DNA from: Eutrophovita sp913057845
Lineage (GTDB): Bacteria; Pseudomonadota; Gammaproteobacteria; Burkholderiales; Eutrophovitaceae
Assembly: GCA_963925895.1 (NCBI GenBank)
Contig: CAWUVH010000007.1
Coordinates: 198,687-262,686 of the forward strand
Direction: 5' to 3'
DNA: 64,000 nt
The position numbers and the translations under genes are program-made. Positions 15,748 to 23,636 of this stretch are shown here, piece after piece (position 1 is the stretch's first letter; every line of letters starts with the position of its first letter). The notes below the pieces were generated by a model that had not been told where the DNA came from, made no database searches, and worked only from the letters and a program-made list of their open reading frames with translations.

Positions 15748-17478
15748 GTGACACTTTCTCGTAGAGACTTTTTGTTGGCGCTGGGATCTGCTGCCGCGGC
15801 TGGTCTTCCTATATCTAATCGACGGGCACTCGCTAATCCGCATTTAGATGAGCTCTACGATATTCCAAAGTTTGGCAATGTTCATCTGCTGCATATGACG
15901 GATTGCCATGCGCAATTAAACCCCGTTTATTTTCGAGAACCCAGCATGAATTTTGGTGTGGGCTTGGCTGCTGGAAAACTGCCACACATTGTTGGTGAAT
16001 CCTTGTTAAAGGCGGTCAATGTTCCTACAGGCAGTGCTATGGCGCATGCATTCTCTTGTCTTAATTTCGAGGAAGCTGCTCGAATTTTTGGTCGTGTTGG
16101 TGGGTTCTCACACCTTAAAACACTGGTTGATAAGCTAAGGTCAGGCCGCCCAGGAGCTCTGTTACTCGATGGCGGTGATACGTGGCAGGGGTCTGGCACA
16201 GCGTTGTGGTCTCAGGGGCAGGATATGGTAGATGCCTGTTTGTTGCTTGGAGTCGATGTGATGACTGCTCATTGGGAAATGACGCTGGGTGCGCAGCGGG
16301 TACAGCATATTGTTGCTAATGATTTCTCAGGGCGGATTGATTTTCTCGCTCAAAACATTAAGACATTTGATTTTGATGAGCCCGTATTCGAATCATTCAG
16401 CATTAAGGAGATGAATGGCATACCCATTGCTGTTATCGGTCAAGCCTTTCCCTATACGCCGATTGCGAATCCTAGTCACTTGATTCCTGATTGGAGTTTT
16501 GGTATACGCGAATATGAGTTGCAGCAGCTTGTAAATCGAATACGAAAAAAAGGGATTAAAGTCATTGTCTTACTTTCGCATAATGGTATGGATGTTGATT
16601 TAAAGTTAGCTTCGCGTGTGACTGGGATTGATGCAATACTGGGCGGTCATACTCATGACGGCATGCCTGTGCCAGTCATCGTTGCGAATAAATCTGGGAA
16701 AACAATTGTTACGAATGGCGGCAGCAATGGAAAGTTTCTTGGTGTGTTGGACTTTGCTGTGACCGCATCAGGTATCGAGGATTTCAGATATCGACTCTTG
16801 CCTGTGTTTTCTGAGTTCATTGAGCCCGATCCCGATATGGAGGCGTTGATTCATCGTGTGAGGCATCCATTTGAGCAGCAACTTATGGAGCCGCTCGCAA
16901 CGACTGAAGGGTTGTTGTACCGGAGGGGAAATTTTAATGGGAGTTTTGATCAGTTGATTTTAGATGCGTTGATGGACGAGCTTGATGCGGACATCGCATT
17001 CTCTCCAGGATTTCGTTGGGGAACGTCTCTTTTGCCAAACAGTACGATCAATATGGAGGCGCTTTTAGCGCAAACTGCGACTACCTATTCCTTCAGTACT
17101 TTGACTGAAATGAAGGGGGAAACGATTAAAATAATCCTCGAGGATGTGGCGGATAATATTTTTAATCCCGATCCGTATTACCAGCAAGGAGGTGATATGG
17201 TCCGTGTCGGAGGCATGAGTTATACGATTGACCCGCATGCGGCGATCGGATCGCGGATATCCGAGATGCGGATAGGAGACACGTTCATCGACCCGAATAA
17301 GGTATATAAAGTAGCAGGATGGGCGCCTGTGACAGAGGGGGCGACAGGTGAGCTCGTTTGGGACTTGGTTGCGCGTTGGCTGAAAGATCAGAAAACTGTG
17401 CCTATTAGAACACTAGGTACGCCACGTATTAAAGGCTTGGATTATAACGTCGGGGTGACCGATCGTTGCGATGCCTGA
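15748..17478 (+). CDS. soxB: Thiosulfohydrolase SoxB
   Basis: A 576-residue enzyme of the 5'-nucleotidase/metallophosphatase superfamily that hydrolyses the sulfone group from SoxY-bound thiosulfate, releasing sulfate. The N-terminus has a Tat-type RRDFLLALG. The dimanganese site is shown by HMTDCHAQLNP (about residues 48-58), LLLDGGDTWQGSG, and GGHTHDG with His301 and His303. The start is GTG at 15748. It closes soxAXB; no soxY, soxZ or soxCD follows, and the next gene is a lipid acyltransferase 66 bases downstream. Confidence 0.94.
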   Translation: MTLSRRDFLLALGSAAAAGLPISNRRALANPHLDELYDIPKFGNVHLLHMTDCHAQLNPVYFREPSMNFGVGLAAGKLPHIVGESLLKAVNVPTGSAMAHAFSCLNFEEAARIFGRVGGFSHLKTLVDKLRSGRPGALLLDGGDTWQGSGTALWSQGQDMVDACLLLGVDVMTAHWEMTLGAQRVQHIVANDFSGRIDFLAQNIKTFDFDEPVFESFSIKEMNGIPIAVIGQAFPYTPIANPSHLIPDWSFGIREYELQQLVNRIRKKGIKVIVLLSHNGMDVDLKLASRVTGIDAILGGHTHDGMPVPVIVANKSGKTIVTNGGSNGKFLGVLDFAVTASGIEDFRYRLLPVFSEFIEPDPDMEALIHRVRHPFEQQLMEPLATTEGLLYRRGNFNGSFDQLILDALMDELDADIAFSPGFRWGTSLLPNSTINMEALLAQTATTYSFSTLTEMKGETIKIILEDVADNIFNPDPYYQQGGDMVRVGGMSYTIDPHAAIGSRISEMRIGDTFIDPNKVYKVAGWAPVTEGATGELVWDLVARWLKDQKTVPIRTLGTPRIKGLDYNVGVTDRCDA

Positions 17479-17544
17479 TTCCTCAGTATTAAATACGTAT
17501 TTTGAATTATCGTTAGGTGCTGCTAATGAGTAAGCCTAGCTGAC

Positions 17545-18300
17545 ATGTCTTTAGTCATGAATATGCGGCAGCATTTGCGCAGGGTCGTTAAGTATCCAGC
17601 CTTGATTGTGTTTCTGATTTCAGGACTACTGATATCAGTCTTATTATTTTTTTTTTATAATGTCCGAATTAATAGATTCATCGCCAAATATTGGTTTCGA
17701 TGTTTGCTATTTATTCTTAATCTCAAACTTGAAACAAAAGGTATCGATAAAGAATTGGAAGGTCATTTTTTGGTGGCGAATCATATTTCATGGTTGGATA
17801 TCCCAGTCATATCAGCTTGTATGCCCACTTGTTTTTTATCGAAGTCAGAGGTTCGTCAGTGGCCCGTGATTGGACTGCTGGCTCGTTTTGTCGGGACGAT
17901 ATTCATTGCGAGAGCGAGTCGTCGCGCGCTAATGGAGGTCAATCAAAAGATTGATTGTTCCCTCAGAGACGGAAATTCTGTCTGTGTCTTTCCTGAAGGG
18001 ACAACGACTCTTGGTGATCAGGTTGGCTTATTCCACGCGTCAATTTTTCAGCCGGTGGTAAATGTCGGAGCGAAGGTCACGCCTGTTTCGATACGTTATC
18101 TTGATAAAAATCGTGTGCAAACTGGATGTCCTGCTTACGTTGGGGATATGACGTTACTGTGCTCGTTAGATCAAGTTGTGATTGAGTCTGCACTCATCGT
18201 AGAGGTGAGTTTTTTGTCGACTATTGATGTTAAAGATTTGAGTCGAGAGAGCATCTCAGATTTGTCGAGAGCTATGATTTTGACTGATTTATTTAAGTGA
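17545..18300 (+). CDS. Lysophospholipid acyltransferase (PlsC-type)
   Basis: A 251-residue membrane-bound acyltransferase of the 1-acylglycerol-3-phosphate type. One strong membrane segment lies at about residues 19-38. The acyltransferase block I is NHISWLD (His80 and Asp85, the H-x4-D pair), block III is VFPEGTTTLGD near 150. It adds a second acyl chain to a lysolipid; ornithine-lipid OlsA proteins look similar and cannot be excluded. It overlaps the 3' end of the convergent dehydrogenase gene by 12 bases. Several in-frame ATGs occur within the first seven codons, so the exact start is open. Confidence 0.88.
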   Translation: MSLVMNMRQHLRRVVKYPALIVFLISGLLISVLLFFFYNVRINRFIAKYWFRCLLFILNLKLETKGIDKELEGHFLVANHISWLDIPVISACMPTCFLSKSEVRQWPVIGLLARFVGTIFIARASRRALMEVNQKIDCSLRDGNSVCVFPEGTTTLGDQVGLFHASIFQPVVNVGAKVTPVSIRYLDKNRVQTGCPAYVGDMTLLCSLDQVVIESALIVEVSFLSTIDVKDLSRESISDLSRAMILTDLFK

Positions 18301-19191
18301 TGCTGCGCGTCTGAGGGTCTTGTATATCGTGGTGAGATCTGCCTCTACGCCATGTTCTTGTATTGCTTCATCGAAGACCGATTGCGTAGCTTTGCCAACC
18401 TGATCAGATGTCTCATACATTTTCACTTCTTCGGCCCACAATTCTAGGTCTTTCTTTAATATGGCATTGCTGGCACCAAAGTTAAATGCGCCACTCAAAA
18501 CGTTATTAGGAATAAACACCTGGCTTGATCGGCTTAGTCCAGACGAGGCATTGATGACATCGATCATCTGCGAGGGATCAAGTCCTGCTTTTTCCCCAAG
18601 TGTTAGCGATTCGAGTGTCCCAGCTAAGTGTATAAATAGATTTATGTTGTTAACCAATTTCATTATCTGGGCCATTCCGGGCTCATCACCGACGTAGAAT
18701 TGTTTGGCGCTCATATGCGGGAATACGTGTACGCATAAAAATTCGTAGGCAACGGTATCCCCTGAGCACATTACGGCGAGCGTTGCATCCTTGGCACCAG
18801 CTGGTCCTCCCGAAATAGGTGAATCTAAAAATGCAATGGTATGTGCTTGTAATTGAGATGCGGTGTCTTTCGCATAGGCGCTACCCGTGGTCCCTAGACT
18901 GACAAGGCTCTTTATTTGAGATCCATTTATAACGCCTTTGCTGGGGTCGAGAACTACAGAGCGAGCCGCATCCAGTGAAGGCAGGCAGGTGAAGACAATA
19001 TCGGCTTTGTTCGCCACGTGAATTGGTGATGAGCAGGTGTGTACATTGTCGCCAATAAGTGCCGCGCACCGAGATGAATCAATATCAAAAATATATGTTT
19101 GTAATCCACTTTTGATGATGTTTTGAGCTATAGGTGATCCCATTGAACCAAGTCCAATGAACCCAAGTGTAGTGATTTGTGAGTAAGGCAT
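18289..19191 (-). CDS. NAD(P)-dependent beta-hydroxyacid dehydrogenase (HIBADH family)
   Basis: A 300-residue protein of the 3-hydroxyisobutyrate/tartronate-semialdehyde reductase family. It opens with GFIGLGSMGSPIAQNI (dinucleotide motif, residues 10-25), has the substrate motif DSPISGGPAGAKDATLAVMCSG near 122 (given in two parts: DSPISGGPAGAK and DATLAVMCSG), and the catalytic lysine in MKLVNNINLF near 174. The specific hydroxyacid cannot be told from sequence. The gene ends inside the convergent acyltransferase gene and shares its strand with the sulfurtransferase gene upstream. Confidence 0.87.
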   Translation of the reverse strand: MPYSQITTLGFIGLGSMGSPIAQNIIKSGLQTYIFDIDSSRCAALIGDNVHTCSSPIHVANKADIVFTCLPSLDAARSVVLDPSKGVINGSQIKSLVSLGTTGSAYAKDTASQLQAHTIAFLDSPISGGPAGAKDATLAVMCSGDTVAYEFLCVHVFPHMSAKQFYVGDEPGMAQIMKLVNNINLFIHLAGTLESLTLGEKAGLDPSQMIDVINASSGLSRSSQVFIPNNVLSGAFNFGASNAILKKDLELWAEEVKMYETSDQVGKATQSVFDEAIQEHGVEADLTTIYKTLRRAASLK

Positions 19192-19239
19192 ATTGTGTCG
19201 TCCTAAAGTCCAGTAAGTTTTTAGATGGCGTCGATGATT

Positions 19240-20094
19240 TTAGGCATTCGACTCAACGGGCAAGTCATGATCGCGACCCCATTCATCCCATGATCCGTCG
19301 TATATTCTCCACTCGTGTCTCCCAATTTGATCAAGTGCGATTGCTAGGATGCAGGCGGTTACTCCGGATCCACAGGTCAGTATGAGTGGATTGTCAATAT
19401 TTATTCCTGATTCACTGAACCGCTGCATTAGTTTTTCCTTAGGCAGGAGTTCACGTGTTTCTGGATGAAGGAGGTGAGCCCAATATAGGTTATGACTGCT
19501 TGGGATATGCCCTGGCCGAGCACCTGGGTAACGATCGGGTTCCTGACCTGAGAATCGACCAGGTGTCCTTGCATCGAGTATCTCCTTACCCAATGAGGAG
19601 GCTTTTAAAACATCATCTTTAAGCGCTAACAGGTCTCGTGTAATCTCAGCTTTAAAGATTCGCGGTTTGCGCGGTGACAGTTGTGTGGTGATCTCCCCAC
19701 CATACTGCCTCCAGTGTGTCAGTCCGCCGTCCAGGATCGAGACGTTATCGTAACCGTAGAGTCTGAATAGCCACCACACACGCGCTGCACTATAAAGTCC
19801 TGGAGTGTCATACGCGACAACGTGTGTATTGTTGTTGATACCGAGATTCCCGACCTTTGTACAAAATACTTGTTTGTTTGGAACTTTTCTTGGGAGGGGG
19901 TTTTCCGGGTCAGCAATGTCACTTAGATCAAAAAAGATGGAGTTAGGAATATGCTCTTCTAAAAACTCAGCCTTTGCATCGCGTCCAGTGTCCGGTAGGT
20001 GCACCGTGGCGTCGACAATGCACAGGTTCGCATCATGCAAATGTTCTGTGAGCCATTGTGCAGAGACTATGGGTCCAGGGTAATTGGGTGACAT
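19240..20094 (-). CDS. sseA: 3-mercaptopyruvate/thiosulfate sulfurtransferase (SseA-like)
   Basis: A 284-residue two-domain rhodanese. The inactive first domain spans about 1-140, with RVWWLFRLYGYDNVSILDGG at its end; the second domain has the active-site loop TCGSGVTACI with Cys241. The CGSGVTA loop is the mercaptopyruvate form rather than the CRxGxR rhodanese form. The start at 20094 has AGGT upstream and begins MSPNYPGPIVS; a longer in-frame reading would run into the neighbouring gene. A role in cyanide detoxification or sulfane sulfur supply is expected. It may be expressed with the aldo/keto reductase gene 20 bases upstream. Confidence 0.9.
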   Translation of the reverse strand: MSPNYPGPIVSAQWLTEHLHDANLCIVDATVHLPDTGRDAKAEFLEEHIPNSIFFDLSDIADPENPLPRKVPNKQVFCTKVGNLGINNNTHVVAYDTPGLYSAARVWWLFRLYGYDNVSILDGGLTHWRQYGGEITTQLSPRKPRIFKAEITRDLLALKDDVLKASSLGKEILDARTPGRFSGQEPDRYPGARPGHIPSSHNLYWAHLLHPETRELLPKEKLMQRFSESGINIDNPLILTCGSGVTACILAIALDQIGRHEWRIYDGSWDEWGRDHDLPVESNA

Positions 20095-20114
20095 ATCAAA
20101 TTTACCTATGGGTA

Positions 20115-21119
20115 TTAGCAGTATTGTTCCACTGCAACAGTTTGACCTACTGAGTAGCGATTGCCATGTGCCCATCCTACGGGGAGCACGTCCTCAATCA
20201 ATCGGAGCTCGCCTTTAGACAGATCGCGTTGTGCTCCTTCTGCTAGTTCTTTTAGGTGGTCTACGGATCGTGTTCCTGGTATTGGAATAATATTTTCGCC
20301 TTGATGCAACAACCATGCAATCGCGAGACCTGATGCGCTGATGCTGAATTCGCTTGCGAGTTTTCTGAAGGCATTGCTTGCTTCTATGTTTCTACTTAAG
20401 TTGGGCTCAATGAACCGAGGATTTTCTTTTAGAAAATCCATCTCCGAGATGCGCTCCTCTGTATGAGGACTGTCTGTGAGTAGTGAGCGTCCCACTGGGG
20501 AAAAAGCAACGAGTGCTGTTCCCATGGCTTTGGTCGTTTGCGTTAAGCCTAATTCTGTGTTTCGGGTTGAGAGGGAATACTCTGATTGTACGGCTGCAAC
20601 ATGACTTACTGAGTGGGCAAGCTTTAAAGATGATGGGGCGATCTCCGAGAACCCATATGATTTAATTTTCCCCTCTTGCACAAGTTGGCTCATCGTTCCT
20701 GCGACCTCTTCAATGGGTATCGTTTCATCGCGGCGGTGTATGTAATATAAATCTAACGTGTCAACGCCTAATCTAGCAAGGGACTTGTCTAGTTGATCTC
20801 GGATGTGGGCGTCACTATTATCAAAGTAGCGTTGACCGGTTTCCAAGTTGCGACAAATGCCGACTTTAGAGGCGATTGTGAATAGTTGATCTTTTATCTT
20901 TCCTTGTTTCCCAAGAAAGGAACCAATGACTGTTTCTGATCTGCCATTTCCGTAAACGTTGGATGTGTCAATATGGTTGATGTCAAGGTCGAGTGCCGAG
21001 CTCAAAATTTTATGTGAACCCTCATCTTTCGCCAATCCGTAAAAGTCAGAAAATGATAAGGCTCCCACACCAATGGCGGAGACCTGTGGCCCATGCATGC
21101 CGAGTTGACGAGTTTTCAT
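20115..21119 (-). CDS. Aldo/keto reductase
   Basis: A 334-residue (beta/alpha)8 NADPH-dependent oxidoreductase. The catalytic tetrad is visible: Asp and Tyr in DTSNVYGNGRSE (about residues 51-62), Lys in IASKVG, and His in YYIHRRDETIP (about 126). The C-terminal GTRSVDHLKE binds the 2'-phosphate of NADPH. It resembles the general AKR group of pyridoxal- or sugar-like reductases (YdhF/IolS relatives), with the substrate unknown. The next gene on the strand is the sulfurtransferase gene 20 bases away. Confidence 0.9.
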   Translation of the reverse strand: MKTRQLGMHGPQVSAIGVGALSFSDFYGLAKDEGSHKILSSALDLDINHIDTSNVYGNGRSETVIGSFLGKQGKIKDQLFTIASKVGICRNLETGQRYFDNSDAHIRDQLDKSLARLGVDTLDLYYIHRRDETIPIEEVAGTMSQLVQEGKIKSYGFSEIAPSSLKLAHSVSHVAAVQSEYSLSTRNTELGLTQTTKAMGTALVAFSPVGRSLLTDSPHTEERISEMDFLKENPRFIEPNLSRNIEASNAFRKLASEFSISASGLAIAWLLHQGENIIPIPGTRSVDHLKELAEGAQRDLSKGELRLIEDVLPVGWAHGNRYSVGQTVAVEQYC

Positions 21120-21160
21120 TGGTGCTCCTAATTAAAAATTAATGATTGAACGCGTTTGTT

Positions 21161-21607
21161 TTAGGGCAACGTCCCATCAATTATATAAGTCAGTATTTGA
21201 ACGATTTGCTCAGGGCTGTTCGTGACTGCCAGCGCTGCCGCATCGATTTCTTTTAAGGCGTGTTGATGTTCGGCTTGATGCAAAATGATTAACGATTTGC
21301 CAAGAGCGGCCGCATATCCCGCATCGAATGCGGCATTCCATTGTTTGTATTTCTCGCCAAAACACACGACAACGATATCTGCGTCTTCGATGCCTTTACG
21401 TGTCCGTATGGCATTAATTTTTGCACTTTTTTGATCATGCCAAAATTTATTTAATTCCTCTCCTAGTATACGAACCCCGCAGTCATCACTTGACCCATGA
21501 ACTGTTATAGGACTCATGAAGGTGATATTTTTGTCTTTGCACCTCGCGATGATGGTCTCTCGCCAATCGGTGTGAATTTCTCCTGATAGATAAACTTTGT
21601 AATGCAT
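21161..21607 (-). CDS. YtoQ family protein
   Basis: A 148-residue protein. MHYKVYLSGEIHTDWR at the start, HGSSDDCG and ADIVVVCFGEKYKQWNAAFDAGYA in the middle are the conserved blocks of the YtoQ family, which is related to nucleoside 2-deoxyribosyltransferase-like folds (the YLSGEIH and GYAAALGK blocks resemble those enzymes). The molecular function is not established. I chose the start at 21607 because AGGA lies 9 bases upstream and the family begins there; an in-frame reading 14 residues longer is possible. It is divergent from the outer-membrane barrel gene. Confidence 0.85.
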   Translation of the reverse strand: MHYKVYLSGEIHTDWRETIIARCKDKNITFMSPITVHGSSDDCGVRILGEELNKFWHDQKSAKINAIRTRKGIEDADIVVVCFGEKYKQWNAAFDAGYAAALGKSLIILHQAEHQHALKEIDAAALAVTNSPEQIVQILTYIIDGTLP

Positions 21608-21753
21608 GATGTTTTTTCCTGTAGCGTGGCTCAATAGTTTGAGTACCACTATATCAATTAATATGTGCTGCTTCAGTGTAAACTAACAATCAATTATTGA
21701 TGCGCGTAAGCGCACATAGAATGTTTGGCCATAAACCTAATTTAGGAGCACCG

Positions 21754-22374
21754 ATGAGGCAATCGCGTCGATTTATAAAATCTTTAATTAGCTTATTTTT
21801 TCTGGTTGGATCTCCTGCCGTTCACTCAGAAGGTGTCTATTTTGGATCGACGATTTCTCATTCTGAAACTGACTATGGCACCAATTTAGGGTTGTCTGGT
21901 GGCGCCACGCTTGATGATCAGGATATGGGGTTCAAAGTTGTTGGCGGTTATCGTTGGAATTCGCTCGTTTCATTTGAAGCCCACTATACTGATTTCGGTG
22001 AGGTTTCCCTATTGATGCCCAACGGTTCTTCGGTCACCAGGGGAGGATTGGTCACCACGAATGCAACCGGAGCCACATCCAGTACTCGAGTTGAGACTAG
22101 CTCATTCGGAGTGAGTGCGATGCTCACAATACCGTTTGAAGTGGTGAGGCCTTACTTAAAGGTTGGCGTGCATGCTTGGGATACGTCGCGCGAAGTGGGA
22201 GTGGGTAGCGCGGATTTTTTTGCTACTCAGATTGATGGGGCGGATCTCCTCCGTGGTGTAGGTTTTGATGCGCCAATCAATGAGGTATTTTTTACGCGTT
22301 TAGAATATGAAGTTTACGATTTCGACGATGATAAAATTTCGTTACTGAGTTGGGGTGTTTTCTTGAATTTTTAG
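21754..22374 (+). CDS. Outer-membrane beta-barrel protein
   Basis: A 206-residue protein with a signal peptide cut after PAVHS. The mature part alternates polar and hydrophobic residues as an eight-stranded OmpA-like barrel does, with typical strands such as GVYFGSTISH, GFKVVGGYRW, SFEAHYTDFGEV and RLEYEVYDFDDD, and it ends in a C-terminal Phe (LNF), the outer-membrane sorting signal. Function is unknown; opacity-type porin relatives are common. The start at 21754 has AGGAG 6 bases upstream, better than an in-frame ATG at 21697. A hairpin terminator follows at once. Confidence 0.8.
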   Translation: MRQSRRFIKSLISLFFLVGSPAVHSEGVYFGSTISHSETDYGTNLGLSGGATLDDQDMGFKVVGGYRWNSLVSFEAHYTDFGEVSLLMPNGSSVTRGGLVTTNATGATSSTRVETSSFGVSAMLTIPFEVVRPYLKVGVHAWDTSREVGVGSADFFATQIDGADLLRGVGFDAPINEVFFTRLEYEVYDFDDDKISLLSWGVFLNF

Positions 22375-22419
22375 AGGTGCCCTAAGCCCCAAGCTCTAAG
22401 CACCTCTTGGTTATTTTTA
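22373..22419 (+). terminator. Intrinsic terminator after the barrel gene
   Basis: An 8-bp stem AGAGGTGC/GCACCTCT (22373-22380 with 22400-22407), with further partial pairing in the loop, followed by a T-rich tail. The hairpin begins at the stop codon. Confidence 0.7.
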
Positions 22420-22433
22420 TGGCTGAAGGTCTT

Positions 22434-22766
22434 CTAAACGGGCCCCACTGTCATTTGTATTTTTCTTATTGTCTCGGTTGAATGTTGGGTCATCCTACCC
22501 TTAATCTTTAATATTTTTCTGTCTGCTTTGATTGCTAAATCGTCGATCGCTTTATACAGATCCGGTTCGATGGATTCACAAAATATATCTTTCCCGTGAA
22601 AGTGTAACTTTGCCTCAGCTTTATGTTCGTGCTTTGAGACGGATAGTATGATGTCGATCTTAATCGAATCGTCGAAGTGTCGATCGACTGGACTCATTTT
22701 ATTTCGAACGTGAGATTCTATACCTGGAGTAAGAGCAATGTGGTGGGCTGAAATGCTTAAGTTCAT
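22434..22766 (-). CDS. hpf: Ribosome hibernation promoting factor (short HPF/YfiA family)
   Basis: A 110-residue protein of the sigma-54 modulation/S30EA family that binds the 30S subunit in stationary phase. MNLSISAHHIALTPGIESHVRNK opens the fold (in two pieces: MNLSISAHH and LTPGIESHVRNK), and EAKLHFHGKDIFCESIEPDLYKAIDDLA is the conserved second half with the AIDxLxxKxDRQ helix. There is no long C-terminal dimerisation domain. The start at 22766 has the strong site AAGGAGG; upstream in-frame codons add 26 residues that do not resemble the family. It is not in the usual rpoN operon here. Confidence 0.9.
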   Translation of the reverse strand: MNLSISAHHIALTPGIESHVRNKMSPVDRHFDDSIKIDIILSVSKHEHKAEAKLHFHGKDIFCESIEPDLYKAIDDLAIKADRKILKIKGRMTQHSTETIRKIQMTVGPV

Positions 22767-22989
22767 CAAAAGGCCTCCTTGGTGAGGGTTTTCACCGATG
22801 GCGGTAAATGAAGGCCCTAAAACAAAGCTCTTTACTATCGTCACCGAATGAAACGGTTAGCCCCTTACTGGGCAACAATACCTAGCTTCTGTGTGCAGCA
22901 AGTCTTTAGTTGTGACTCAACTTCAGTAAACTCCTTTGGGTGAAAGGTGTCAATACCTTGCGCAAAACTTAGGAGATATATATTGGCTC

Positions 22990-23559
22990 TTACTGTTGCG
23001 TTGAGATGTACGCAGCAATATCCTCCAAGTCTTCATCAGGTATTGTTCTCACAACCGCCGTCATATTGCCTGCATCATTGGTTCGGTGTTTTACTTTGAA
23101 GTCTTTCAGCTGCTTGATGAGGTATTCATAGTGTTGCCCTGCTAGACGGGGCATTTCATTTTGGCCAGTGAAGCCACCAGCATGGCACATGGTGCACAGG
23201 GCTGCATCGGCTAGTTTTTTACCTTTTCCAAGGTCGGCATCTATATTTTTTGAGTTTTGGCCGTTATAAGTTTGTGAGGCGTACCAGTCAGCAAGATCAT
23301 TCATGTCTTGTTTCGAAAGATTTAACGCCATTGGAGACATTAACGGATTATTTCTGCGGCCTCGTTTGAAGTCTTTTAATTGCAAATAAATATAACGAGC
23401 GGTTTGTCCTGAGAGATTGGGATATTGAGGCGCAATGGAGTTTCCATCAATGCCGTGACAGGCCGCACAAACTTGTGCTTTTTCTCTGCCAGCTTCCGCA
23501 TCAGCTAAAACGGTAAGGGGTAGGTATAACAGTGCAACTAATAATTTTTTGAAGTTCAT
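22990..23559 (-). CDS. Diheme cytochrome c4-type protein
   Basis: A 189-residue periplasmic cytochrome with a signal peptide (MNFKKLLVALLYLPLTVLA) and two class I heme domains. The heme sites are CAACH (residues 31-35) and CTMCH (122-126); each domain has a Met ligand candidate (NPLMSPMA, NDAGNMTAV). Cytochrome c4 proteins pass electrons to terminal oxidases. It lies 77 bases behind the PQQ alcohol dehydrogenase on the same strand, so it is the likely electron acceptor for that enzyme, although a hairpin terminator sits between the two genes and may reduce its expression. Confidence 0.9.
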   Translation of the reverse strand: MNFKKLLVALLYLPLTVLADAEAGREKAQVCAACHGIDGNSIAPQYPNLSGQTARYIYLQLKDFKRGRRNNPLMSPMALNLSKQDMNDLADWYASQTYNGQNSKNIDADLGKGKKLADAALCTMCHAGGFTGQNEMPRLAGQHYEYLIKQLKDFKVKHRTNDAGNMTAVVRTIPDEDLEDIAAYISTQQ

Positions 23560-23580
23560 GTCGTTAAAAAAGCCCTTGAA

Positions 23581-23613
23581 TTAAAAGCGGGGACGACATC
23601 AGTCGCCCCCGCT
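23581..23613 (-). terminator. Intrinsic terminator after the PQQ alcohol dehydrogenase gene
   Basis: On the minus strand AGCGGGGGCGAC, loop TGAT, GTCGTCCCCGCT, then TTTTAA: a 12-bp stem with one G-T pair. It separates the dehydrogenase from the cytochrome gene and could act as a partial stop. Confidence 0.8.
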
Positions 23614-23636
23614 GAAGCAGCTACTACTAAACTAAA

